Positions 1 to 6,164 of a stretch of DNA of 6,164 bases are shown piece after piece. The stretch is from Pseudomonadota bacterium. Its GTDB lineage: Bacteria > Pseudomonadota > Alphaproteobacteria > Rhizobiales > Hyphomicrobiaceae. The notes under the pieces were generated by a model. The model ran no database searches and was not told the DNA's origin. It was given only the letters and a program-made list of their open reading frames with translations. The stretch spans positions 1 to 6,164 of the forward strand of contig JAEVZQ010000099.1 in assembly GCA_023392135.1 (NCBI GenBank), given 5' to 3'. The position numbers were made by a program, and so were the translations under genes. Positions within the stretch are counted from its first letter, which is position 1; each line of letters begins with the position of its first letter.

Positions 1-17
1 CCGGGGGCACCACTGGC

Positions 18-899
18 GTGACGATCATCATCGGGCTTTTGATTACGCTCGGCGCTATGCTCGGCGGCTTCACGGCTATGGGGGGGCATATCGAGGTAAT
101 CTGGCAGCCATGGGAGTACGTCATTATCTGCGGTGCGGCGCTGGGCACGTTCGTGGTCGCCAATCCGATGAAAACCATCAAGGATGTCGGACGGGGATTG
201 ATCGAAGTCATCGGGACGCGTACGCCAAAGCCGCGTGAGTACCTCGACGTGCTGGGGGTATTGCACGACCTCATGCGGGAGCTGCGTGGTCCATCCCGCA
301 ATGAGCTCGATGGGCACATAGAGGATCCGGGAGAATCGAAGCTCTTCCAGAAATTTCCGACCGTTCTTTCAAACCGGGATCTCGCAACGTTCATCTGCGA
401 TTACTGCCGCCTCATATTGATGGGTAATGCCCGTACGCACGAAATCGAGGCACTCATGGATGAGGAGATCGAAACCATGGTCCATGACAGCCTGAAGCCC
501 TACTATGCTCTCGTCACAATTGCAGAAGCGCTGCCTGCACTGGGAATCGTTGCCGCCGTCCTCGGTGTCATCAAAGCCATGGGCGCGCTCGATCAGGACC
601 CGGAGATACTGGGATCCCTGATCGGGGCAGCTCTCGTCGGAACTTTCGCCGGGATTTTTTTCTCCTACGCGATCGTAGCGCCTGTTGCGAGCAAGCTGCG
701 CGCGATCCGGGAGAAGAGGATGCGACTTTATACTGTCGTAAAGCAGACCCTCCTCGCGTTCATGAATGGGGCCATGCCGCAGGTGGCCCTTGAGCACGGG
801 CGCAAAACGATCTCCGCTTATGAGCGCCCATCGATAGATGAAGTCGAGCAGCAGACGATTTCAGCAGGCGACACCGGGGTCCGGACGGAGGCGGCCTGA
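18..899 (+). CDS. motA: Flagellar stator protein MotA
   Basis: MotA is the inner-membrane stator subunit that, with MotB, conducts ions and drives the rotor through its cytoplasmic loop. The 293-residue product has the family layout: two N-terminal membrane segments (about residues 2-22 and 33-50), a long cytoplasmic loop (about 51-168), and two more membrane segments (about 169-190 and 198-223). Aligned from memory to E. coli MotA, the functional prolines fall at the same numbers, P173 (in ALPALG) and P222 (in IVAPVAS). Torque residue R90 is present, while E98 appears as D98. The start is GTG at 18; it gives an N-terminus matching rhizobial MotA (MTIIIGLL, then GGF.AMGGH), with a G-rich stretch at 3-7 as a weak ribosome site. 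The frame stays open to the window edge, so the start rests on homology. fliM begins on the base after the stop. No motB follows; as I recall, rhizobia encode it elsewhere in the cluster. Confidence 0.96.
   Translation: MTIIIGLLITLGAMLGGFTAMGGHIEVIWQPWEYVIICGAALGTFVVANPMKTIKDVGRGLIEVIGTRTPKPREYLDVLGVLHDLMRELRGPSRNELDGHIEDPGESKLFQKFPTVLSNRDLATFICDYCRLILMGNARTHEIEALMDEEIETMVHDSLKPYYALVTIAEALPALGIVAAVLGVIKAMGALDQDPEILGSLIGAALVGTFAGIFFSYAIVAPVASKLRAIREKRMRLYTVVKQTLLAFMNGAMPQVALEHGRKTISAYERPSIDEVEQQTISAGDTGVRTEAA
887..891 (+). promoter_or_regulatory. Ribosome binding site of fliM
   Basis: GGAGG lies inside the last codons of motA, 8 bases before the GTG at 900. It supports that GTG, which directly follows the motA stop, as the fliM start, and it suggests translational coupling of the two genes. 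Confidence 0.75.
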
Positions 900-1847
900 G
901 TGGGCACGGCGGAAACCATCGAGAGGAATTCGGGACAGCGGAACGCATTGCTGGAGATTTTTTGCCGTGGTGCCAGCTATGCCGAACGGCTCCCATTGCT
1001 GCCGACGGCACTCGAGCGGGCTGCGCTTGCGTGTTCTGAGGAACTGGGAAGCCTGTCACCACTGCAGCCGGATGTGGGCTATCTCGGTCTGGAAAGCGGG
1101 CGCGTCATCGATTTTATGGACGCGGAGAACGGTGCGCGCCTTACTGGAATCCTCCGCGCGCCGGCCTGGGATGCGCACCTGCTCGTCAGCTTCGACCGCG
1201 ATCTGATCTACACGTATGTCGATCTTGTTTTCGGCAGCGATGGCTCGCAGCCGCCATATGCAGAGCAGCGGCCCCTTTCGCGAATCGAAGTGCGTATCGC
1301 GCAGTGTCTGCTCGCGCGTGTGGCCGGAACGCTGTCGCGCGCCTTTCATTCGTTCGCGCCGACCAATTTCGTGCCTGACGGCGAGCTCGGGCGCATGGAC
1401 CCGGACCGCTTGGGCGGCTTGAATGCGCCGGTGGCCATTGCGCGTTTCGAGCTGCAGGCGGGGCAGGCCACAGGCGAGCTGCGCCTCGCAATTCCTGACG
1501 CAGTGCTCACTGCGCTAAAGCCGGCGTTTGCGCGTCCGGAGCTATCGCGTTCCGGGGCGACTGATCCGGATTGGGCGCAGCAGATCCACAACGAGATCAA
1601 CCGCGCCCGGCTTACGATGCGTGCGGTGCTCGAGGAGAGGCAGAGGCCACTCTCTGAAATCACAAGGCTTCGGGTTGGCCAGATACTGGCGCTCGAGGCT
1701 ACGCCGCGCAGTCCCATTCGCGTCGATTGCAACGGCGAGCCGCTACTGTGGTGCGAAATGGGGCAGCAGAACGGAGCTTACACATTGCGCGTCCACGCAT
1801 TCGTTGATCGCGAGCAGGAGTTTATGGATGACATCCTTTTTGGGTGA
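900..1847 (+). CDS. fliM: Flagellar motor switch protein FliM (divergent)
   Basis: FliM is the middle component of the C-ring: it binds phospho-CheY, contacts FliG through its middle domain and FliN through its C-terminal SpoA domain. The 315-residue product shows a middle domain (about 45-205) with the recognisable stretch YTYVDLVFGSDG (104-115) followed by RPLSRIEVRIAQ (124-135), corresponding to the family's loop and 'LS.IE' helix. A SpoA-like C-terminal domain (about 223-300) ends in DCNGEPLLWCEMGQ. Position between motA and fliN supports the call. Two things are odd. The N-terminal CheY-binding peptide of the EIDALL type is not visible in the first 45 residues. The GGxG motif that contacts FliG reads GSDG (112-115). 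Rhizobial FliM proteins are known to me as divergent, so neither point implies loss of function. The start is GTG, supported by GGAGG 8 bases upstream. Confidence 0.9.
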   Translation: MGTAETIERNSGQRNALLEIFCRGASYAERLPLLPTALERAALACSEELGSLSPLQPDVGYLGLESGRVIDFMDAENGARLTGILRAPAWDAHLLVSFDRDLIYTYVDLVFGSDGSQPPYAEQRPLSRIEVRIAQCLLARVAGTLSRAFHSFAPTNFVPDGELGRMDPDRLGGLNAPVAIARFELQAGQATGELRLAIPDAVLTALKPAFARPELSRSGATDPDWAQQIHNEINRARLTMRAVLEERQRPLSEITRLRVGQILALEATPRSPIRVDCNGEPLLWCEMGQQNGAYTLRVHAFVDREQEFMDDILFG

Positions 1848-1894
1848 GGTTTCTCAGAGGCGAGGTGGCGCATCTGCGCAGCGCCGGGCCAATG

Positions 1895-1901
1895 AAAAGG
1901 A
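1895..1901 (+). promoter_or_regulatory. Ribosome binding site of fliN
   Basis: AAAAGGA sits 7 bases before the ATG at 1909 and is the main reason for choosing that start over an in-frame ATG at 1828, which would overlap the end of fliM by 20 bases. Confidence 0.6.
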
Positions 1902-1908
1902 TGGGCAC

Positions 1909-2355
1909 ATGGGAACTGCTGAAAGGGCTGTGCAGCCGGATCCTGCTGGCCGAAGCAACGACTCGCTCCTCCAGGAGTTCGCGGCTGAGCTCACGCCCTC
2001 GCCTGAAGAGCTTGAAGAGGCCTTCGGTCCGGATGCGAGGAGCCATGACGAGCCCTCGGCGAGACAGGCGGCCCATGGGCAGAGCTCTGGCAGCAATATC
2101 GACATGGTTATGCGCATTCCTGTTTCTGTGCAGGACGTTCTTGGCGCGGCAACCATGTCCGTTTCGGGACTCGTGAAACTCGGGCGGGGTGCCGTTATTC
2201 CATTGGACCGGCGCGTCGGAGAGCCGGTCGACGTGATGGTCAACGGGCGGCTGGTTGCGCGCGGAGAGGTGGTCGTCATGGACGAGGGCAGCTCCCGCTT
2301 CGGCATATCTCTCACCGAGGTCGTGACGGGCCCGGGATCTGCCAGGGAACCCTGA
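1909..2355 (+). CDS. fliN: Flagellar motor switch protein FliN
   Basis: FliN forms the lower rim of the C-ring with FliM, takes part in rotation switching and docks the export ATPase complex. With the ATG at 1909 the product has 148 residues. The first 63 or so are a low-complexity, acidic and polar leader (Glu/Pro/Ser/Ala-rich, for example SPEELEEAFG at 31-40). A clean SpoA domain follows at about 64-138: NIDMVMRIPVSVQDVLG (63-79), then AVIPLDRRVGEPVDVMVNG (95-113), and ARGEVVVMDEGSSRFGISL (117-135). This matches the core of E. coli FliN (DIPV, GEPLDILING, GEVVVV). The frame is open further upstream through fliM, so an overlapping start at 1828 would add 27 residues. I judge that less likely because the added stretch is not FliN-like and the ATG at 1909 has a good ribosome site. 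fliG follows after 13 bases. Confidence 0.92.
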   Translation: MGTAERAVQPDPAGRSNDSLLQEFAAELTPSPEELEEAFGPDARSHDEPSARQAAHGQSSGSNIDMVMRIPVSVQDVLGAATMSVSGLVKLGRGAVIPLDRRVGEPVDVMVNGRLVARGEVVVMDEGSSRFGISLTEVVTGPGSAREP

Positions 2356-2368
2356 CAGATCCCACGCA

Positions 2369-3382
2369 ATGACAAAAGCACAGGTGCGGGTCGAGCCGGA
2401 GCCAAATTCGCTCGGCGGCGTCGAGAAAGTGACCGTGCTGCTGCTCGCTCTGGGCCGGCCCAAAGCGGCGCAGCTCCTGAAACGCATGGATGCCGACGAG
2501 ATCAGGCTGATCGCGCGGGCTGCAAATCAGCTTCCGCTGGTATCGGCTGATGATCTTGCCGCGCTCGTGGATGAGTTTGCCCGCATGTTTTCCCGCGGCG
2601 TCAACTTCGTCGGGACGGCGAACGAGGTCAAAGAGCTGCTGTCGGACGTCATGACGGAAGGGGAAGTTGCCGATCTACTGTCAGATAACGCCGGCCTGGA
2701 GGAGCCGATCTGGAGCAGAATAGCGCGGCTCAGGGACGAAATCATTCGCGCTTACCTGTTGAGGGAGCATCCTCAGACTGTGGCCCTTATTCTTTCGCGG
2801 CTCAATCCGCCACGTGCGGCGCGACTCATGGGGTCGCTGCCGGCCGAGCTGCGAAATGCCATCCTCATCCGGATGCTCGGAATAAAGGTCGTTGCCCCGG
2901 ATCAGCTTGAAATCCTGGAAAGTACGCTGCGTGAAGATTTGATCTCGCTTCAAGCCCCCTCGGGTGGCGCATATACCGGAATTGCGGACATTCTGAACCG
3001 GCTGGATAAGGCGCAGTTCGACCTTGCCCTGAAGCACCTCAGGGAAGCGCGTCCCGCTGATGTCGAGGCCATGCGGGGCATGCTTTTCACCTTCGACGAT
3101 CTCGCGTCGCTGCCGCCCCGGACACTCGGCGCGATTTTGAATCAAGTTCCGCCTGAGCGCCTTGTGCTTGCGTTACGAGAAATGGATTTCGCGTTCCAGG
3201 ACGCCATCCTTTCGGGGCTGCCAGCACGCGCACGGCGAATGGTGGAAATGGAGCTGCAGACGGAAAGCGATGCCTCCGCGCGCGAAATCACTGACGCGCG
3301 GAGAGCCATGGTTGAAACAGTTCTGAAGCTCATCGCGGAGCGGCGTATCGAGCTGCCGATCGCCGAGGCCCAGGCCAGCTGA
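2369..3382 (+). CDS. fliG: Flagellar motor switch protein FliG
   Basis: FliG is the C-ring component nearest the membrane; it binds the FliF ring and receives torque from MotA. The 337-residue product has the N-terminal FliF-binding domain (about 15-105, with VEKVTVLLLALGRPKAAQLL at 18-37), the middle domain carrying the EHPQT signature (133-137), a linker region near 200-242 ending in LFTF (239-242, the MFxF position), and the torque domain (about 243-326). In the torque helix, aligned from memory to E. coli, K264 is R270 and R281 is R287. D289 is E295 but D288 appears as Met. Length and order are normal for the family. The ATG at 2369 has no good ribosome site at the usual distance; the nearest purine run, AGGGA at 2344-2348, is 20 bases away inside fliN, so translation is probably coupled to fliN. 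Confidence 0.95.
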   Translation: MTKAQVRVEPEPNSLGGVEKVTVLLLALGRPKAAQLLKRMDADEIRLIARAANQLPLVSADDLAALVDEFARMFSRGVNFVGTANEVKELLSDVMTEGEVADLLSDNAGLEEPIWSRIARLRDEIIRAYLLREHPQTVALILSRLNPPRAARLMGSLPAELRNAILIRMLGIKVVAPDQLEILESTLREDLISLQAPSGGAYTGIADILNRLDKAQFDLALKHLREARPADVEAMRGMLFTFDDLASLPPRTLGAILNQVPPERLVLALREMDFAFQDAILSGLPARARRMVEMELQTESDASAREITDARRAMVETVLKLIAERRIELPIAEAQAS

Positions 3383-3386
3383 GGGA
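3381..3386 (+). promoter_or_regulatory. Ribosome binding site of flhB
   Basis: GAGGGA overlaps the fliG stop codon (TGA at 3380-3382) and lies 9 bases before the TTG at 3396. It decides the flhB start, since no ATG or GTG is available there and the TTG gives the conserved N-terminus. Confidence 0.7.
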
Positions 3387-3395
3387 ACGCCAACA

Positions 3396-4475
3396 TTGTC
3401 GGAAGCTCCAGACCGGGAAAGCAGGACAGAAGAGGCGAGCGAGAAAAAAGTCCGGGATGCCGTCGAGAAGGGCAGCATCCCGCATTCGCGCGAGGCGGCC
3501 ACATTCGGCTCCTTGCTGGGAATTCTGCTCATCCTGGGAATGTTCTCTGCGAATATCGGACGCCTGGGCGCAATTCTGCAGCGGTTCATCGATGATCCGG
3601 GCGGCTGGTCGCTTGAAAACGGGGGCGATGCAGTCCGCTTGCTGAGTGCGGTTGCAAGCGCCGTGGCTGAGGAGCTGATTCCGCCCGTGGCACTATTGTG
3701 CCTATTGGGTGTGGCCGCCTCATTGTTTCAGAACGCGCCACGTTTTGTGATCGACCGCATTCGACCGCGTCCCTCGCGCCTGTCCTTGTCTCAAGGTTGG
3801 AGGCGAATTTTTGGCTCGCAGGGCAGGGCGGAGTTTCTCAAGGCAAGCTTCAAGCTGACGGCGGTCGGGTGCACGGCTTTCCTTCTTCTGCGTGCCACTC
3901 AGGCGGACGTGCTCAACGCCATGCTCATGGAGCCGGGCGCCCTGCCAACGCTCCTGCGCGATGTCTCGATCCGATTGATCGCGGGGATCGCCATTGCGAC
4001 GTTGCTGCTCGCAGTGGCCGACCTCGTCTGGTCCCGCGTGTTCTGGCGGCGCGAATTGCGGATGACACGGCAGCAGGTCAAGGACGAGCTGAAGCAGACC
4101 GATGGCGACCCGATCATCCGGTCGCGACTGCGCTCACTCGCCCGCGACCGCTCCCGCCGGCGCATGATGGCTGCTGTGCCGCGCGCTACGGTCGTCATCG
4201 CCAACCCGACGCACTACGCCGTTGCCTTGCGCTATATCCGGGAGGAGGGCGGCGCGCCGCGCGTGCTAGCCAAGGGGCGCAACTTGATCGCGCTCCGCAT
4301 CCGCGAAATCGCCGAGCAGTACGAAATACCCGTCATCGAGGACAAGCCGCTGGCGCGCGCGCTGCACGACAAGGTGATCGTCGATCAGATGATTCCGCCG
4401 GAGTTCTACAAGGCGGTAGCGCAGATCGTCCACTTCGTGATGACGCGGAAAGGCGGTCAGCTACGACGTACCTGA
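3396..4475 (+). CDS. flhB: Flagellar type III export gate protein FlhB
   Basis: FlhB is the inner-membrane export component that switches the apparatus from rod/hook to filament substrates through autocleavage. The 359-residue product starts with the typical charged N-terminus (TEEASEKKVRDAVEKG at 11-26, then SREAA). It has four hydrophobic segments (about 37-55, 92-111, 153-168 and 192-212). A basic cytoplasmic linker (MTRQQVKDELKQTDGDP at 223-239, followed by an Arg-rich stretch to 256) leads to the NPTH cleavage motif at residues 270-273 (bases 4203-4214), almost exactly where E. coli has it (269-270). The C-terminal part continues with YAVALRY, the Lys/Gly motif AKG, and IPVIEDKPLARAL, all normal for FlhB and YscU relatives. 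The flagellar neighbours exclude a virulence-type YscU. The tail after the conserved domain is short. The start is TTG with GAGGGA 9 bases upstream. It is the last gene of the operon seen here and converges on gatB. Confidence 0.96.
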   Translation: MSEAPDRESRTEEASEKKVRDAVEKGSIPHSREAATFGSLLGILLILGMFSANIGRLGAILQRFIDDPGGWSLENGGDAVRLLSAVASAVAEELIPPVALLCLLGVAASLFQNAPRFVIDRIRPRPSRLSLSQGWRRIFGSQGRAEFLKASFKLTAVGCTAFLLLRATQADVLNAMLMEPGALPTLLRDVSIRLIAGIAIATLLLAVADLVWSRVFWRRELRMTRQQVKDELKQTDGDPIIRSRLRSLARDRSRRRMMAAVPRATVVIANPTHYAVALRYIREEGGAPRVLAKGRNLIALRIREIAEQYEIPVIEDKPLARALHDKVIVDQMIPPEFYKAVAQIVHFVMTRKGGQLRRT

Positions 4476-4519
4476 GCTTCAAATACAAAACCCACTCGCC
4501 TCGAAAAGAAGCTGGATCT

Positions 4520-4582
4520 CACTTCCTGGATCACCACCAGAGAGTGAAGTGCGCTAATAACCGTTCGCACTCGCAACTCTCT
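4520..4582. terminator. Possible bidirectional terminator hairpins between flhB and gatB
   Basis: The 114-base spacer between the two convergent stop codons holds overlapping inverted repeats. The best is a 13-pair imperfect stem: AGAGAGT (4539-4545) with ACTCTCT (4576-4582), then AGTGCG (4548-4553) with CGCACT (4566-4571), around a 12-base loop (4554-4565). A competing fold pairs CACTTC (4520-4525) with GAAGTG (4546-4551), with CTGG/CCAG (4526-4529 and 4537-4540) inside. No run of T follows on either strand, so it is not a standard intrinsic terminator; the location between convergent genes is the main support. Confidence 0.35.
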
Positions 4583-4589
4583 ACCTGCC

Positions 4590-6065
4590 CTATATCCCCA
4601 GCTTCTGCTTCAGAACTTCATTAACCGCCGCCGGATTGGCTTTTCCGCCGGTGGCTTTCATCACTTGACCGACGAACCAGCCCAGCATGGTTGGCTTGGC
4701 CTTGATCTGCTCAACCTTGTCCGGATTGGCAGCAAGGACTTTGTCGATGGCGTCCTCGATCGCGCCCATGTCCGTGACTTGCTTGAGACCACGCTTCTCG
4801 ACGATATCGGCCGGATCGCCGCCTTCGGTCCAGACGATATCGAATACGTCCTTTGCGATCTTGCCGGAGATCGTCTTCGCCGCGATGAGGTCGAGAATGC
4901 CGCCCAGCTGAGCCGCTGAAACAGGTGAATGCTCGATGTCGAGGTCCTCCTTGTTGAGGCGCCCGAAGAGCTCGTTGATGACCCAGTTCGCCGCGAGCTT
5001 GCCGTCGCGACCGGAGGCGACCTTCTCGAAGTAGTCGGCGGAGGAACGCTCGGCCACGAGGACGCCGGCATCATAGGAGGAGAGCCCGAACTGCTTTTCG
5101 AAACGGCGCTTCTTCTCGTCGGGAAGCTCAGGAAGATCAGCTTTCAGCGCGTCGACCCACTCCTGCCTCAACTCCAGCGGCAGCAGGTCGGGGTCGGGGA
5201 AGTAGCGGTAATCGTGCGCCTCCTCCTTGGTGCGCATCGAGCGCGTCTCGCCCTTGCCCGGGTCGAAAAGGCGCGTTTCCTGAACAATGGCGCCGCCATC
5301 TTCCAGAATATCGATCTGCCGGCGCGCTTCCACCTCGATCGCCTGGCCTATGAAGCGGATCGAGTTCACGTTCTTGATCTCGCAGCGCGTGCCGAAAGGC
5401 TCCCCCGGCCGGCGTACGGAAACGTTCACGTCAGCGCGCAGGTTGCCCTTCTCCATGTCGCCGTCGCAGGTGCCGAGATAGCGCAGAATTGTGCGCAGCT
5501 TGCTGACGTAGGCCTGCGCCTGCCGGGAGGATCGCATATCGGGCTTCGATACGATCTCCATCAGCGCCACACCGGAGCGATTGAGATCGACGTAGGTGTA
5601 ATCCGGGTGCTGGTCGTGGATGGACTTGCCGGCGTCCTGCTCGAGATGCAGCCGCTCGATGCCGACCGTCAGCGTTTCGCCGTCCGCGTCGATCTCCACC
5701 TCTCCCTCGCCGACAACCGGCTGCTTGTACTGGGAGATCTGGTAGCCCTGCGGCAGGTCCGGATAGAAATAGTTCTTCCGGTCGAAAACGCTTCTGAGAT
5801 TGACTTCGGCCTTCAGCCCAAGACCCGTGCGGACCGCCTGGGCGATGCACTCCTCGTTGATCACGGGCAGCATGCCGGGCATCGCCGCGTCAACCAGCGA
5901 TACGTGGCTGTTCGGCTCACCGCCGAATTCCGTCGAGGCGCCGGAAAACAGCTTGGCGCGCGAGTTCACCTGCGCGTGCACCTCCATGCCGATCACGACC
6001 TCCCAATCCCCGGTCGCCCCGGAGATCAGATTGCTCGACTTCCCTGCTTTCGCTCGATCCTGCAT
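4590..6065 (-). CDS. gatB: Aspartyl/glutamyl-tRNA amidotransferase subunit B (GatB)
   Basis: GatB is the subunit of cytosolic GatCAB that binds the mischarged tRNA and phosphorylates its Glu or Asp before ammonia delivered from GatA completes conversion to Gln-tRNA(Gln) or Asn-tRNA(Asn). The 491-residue product is full length. It has the opening motif [13 protein letters not shown] (21-33), KLFSGAS (38-44), [18 protein letters not shown] (95-112), [10 protein letters not shown] (139-148), the family signature [18 protein letters not shown] (159-176), [12 protein letters not shown] (207-218) and [14 protein letters not shown] (284-297). A helical and YqeY-like tail follows from about 330 to 490, including AANWVINEL (358-366). 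The ATG at 6065 is the only ordinary start: upstream the frame reaches a TAA within about 45 bases without ATG, GTG or TTG. The ribosome site is weak (GAGCGAG-like). gatA and gatC are not in the window. It is convergent with flhB and unrelated to motility, marking the cluster edge. Confidence 0.98.
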   Translation of the reverse strand: MQDRAKAGKSSNLISGATGDWEVVIGMEVHAQVNSRAKLFSGASTEFGGEPNSHVSLVDAAMPGMLPVINEECIAQAVRTGLGLKAEVNLRSVFDRKNYFYPDLPQGYQISQYKQPVVGEGEVEIDADGETLTVGIERLHLEQDAGKSIHDQHPDYTYVDLNRSGVALMEIVSKPDMRSSRQAQAYVSKLRTILRYLGTCDGDMEKGNLRADVNVSVRRPGEPFGTRCEIKNVNSIRFIGQAIEVEARRQIDILEDGGAIVQETRLFDPGKGETRSMRTKEEAHDYRYFPDPDLLPLELRQEWVDALKADLPELPDEKKRRFEKQFGLSSYDAGVLVAERSSADYFEKVASGRDGKLAANWVINELFGRLNKEDLDIEHSPVSAAQLGGILDLIAAKTISGKIAKDVFDIVWTEGGDPADIVEKRGLKQVTDMGAIEDAIDKVLAANPDKVEQIKAKPTMLGWFVGQVMKATGGKANPAAVNEVLKQKLGI

Positions 6066-6087
6066 GGCTCGCTCTATTCTGACGTAT

Positions 6088-6105
6088 CCGCGAATTCGTG
6101 CGCGG
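6088..6105. repeat. Small GC-rich inverted repeat in the gatB leader
   Basis: CCGCG (6088-6092) and CGCGG (6101-6105) form a perfect 5-pair stem around an 8-base loop, about 23 bases before the gatB start. It could fold in the gatB leader, but a match this short is also expected by chance at this GC content. Confidence 0.3.
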
Positions 6106-6135
6106 CCTTAATCCTGGTTACGATCGACGTTCCAA

Positions 6136-6164
6136 CCCCCTCACCCCGACCCTCTCCCTATGGG
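6136..6164. repeat. Partial pyrimidine-rich dispersed intergenic repeat, cut by the window end
   Basis: The last 29 bases run CCCCCTCACCCCGACCCTCTCCC and then TATGGG. This C/T-rich wording resembles palindromic intergenic repeats that recur many times in rhizobial and other proteobacterial genomes, where it is followed by a complementary GGGAGAGGG arm. Here only the first arm and the turn (CCC TAT GGG, 6156-6164) are inside the window, so the second arm cannot be verified. Confidence 0.45.

Noticed and set aside
80..86. Run of seven G in motA, considered as a phase-variable tract.
   Set aside because: It is explained by two Gly codons of the conserved MGGH motif after an ATG, and seven bases is short for slippage control. 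The gene is in frame.
655..661. Run of seven T in motA, considered as a slippage site or internal terminator.
   Set aside because: It encodes two Phe residues within a membrane segment, has no hairpin before it that I could find, and the reading frame is intact.
1528..1908. Open frame upstream of fliN extending back through fliM.
   Set aside because: It overlaps the real FliM reading frame, its translation is Arg/Ser-rich without resemblance to FliN, and it reflects high-GC shadow coding.
1822..2487. Minus-strand open frame of 221 codons opposite fliN.
   Set aside because: It is antisense to a clear SpoA-domain gene, has no recognisable motif, and such frames are expected opposite high-GC genes.
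3698..4624. Long open frame of 308 codons overlapping flhB on the same strand.
   Set aside because: It is a shadow of flhB, whose frame carries the membrane segments and NPTH. The shadow translation is rich in Arg, Ala and Pro with no recognisable domain.
6107..6135. Possible gatB promoter on the minus strand: TTGGAA (6130-6135) and ATTAAG (6107-6112) with 17-base spacing.
   Set aside because: The first box matches the sigma70 consensus in 4 of 6 positions and the second in only 3 of 6. Such matches are common by chance, so it is not listed as a feature.
1..6164. Search for a mobile element, defence system, CRISPR array, tRNA or other RNA gene.
   Set aside because: Almost all bases are explained by six intact core genes. 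The only spacers are 114 bases or less and hold no such structure.

Overview
The window looks like chromosomal DNA from an alphaproteobacterium, most likely a member of the Hyphomicrobiales (Rhizobiales). The grounds are a moderately high-GC sequence, a MotA and a GatB that closely resemble the rhizobial forms I remember, and the block motA-fliM-fliN-fliG-flhB, which as I recall is typical of rhizobial flagellar clusters. I cannot place the genus.

Layout: positions 18 to 4475 carry five plus-strand genes packed almost without gaps: motA, fliM, fliN, fliG and flhB. Intergenic distances are 0, 61, 13 and 13 bases, so they are very probably co-transcribed as the downstream part of a longer flagellar operon whose promoter lies left of the window. 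Positions 4476 to 4589 are a short spacer between convergent genes; it holds overlapping inverted repeats that may end transcription. Positions 4590 to 6065 on the minus strand hold gatB, a housekeeping translation gene unrelated to motility. Positions 6066 to 6164 are the gatB upstream region. They contain a small GC-rich inverted repeat and, at the very edge, the start of a pyrimidine-rich sequence resembling dispersed palindromic intergenic repeats.

How the genes work together: FliG, FliM and FliN form the rotor switch (C-ring) on the cytoplasmic face of the flagellar basal body. MotA is the cytoplasm-facing part of the ion-driven stator, which pushes on the FliG C-terminal domain. FlhB is the membrane gate of the flagellar type III export apparatus that switches substrate class through self-cleavage at NPTH. 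MotB, the partner of MotA, is not in the window. GatB is the tRNA-binding, kinase-like subunit of the GatCAB amidotransferase that makes Gln-tRNA(Gln) and/or Asn-tRNA(Asn).

All six genes look intact. I see no mobile element, RNA gene, CRISPR array or defence system, and no convincing sign of an undescribed system. The points worth a second look are the divergent FliM (no visible CheY-binding peptide, altered GGxG loop), small substitutions at the MotA-FliG torque interface, frequent non-ATG starts, the convergent spacer hairpins, and the abrupt edge of the flagellar cluster at gatB.
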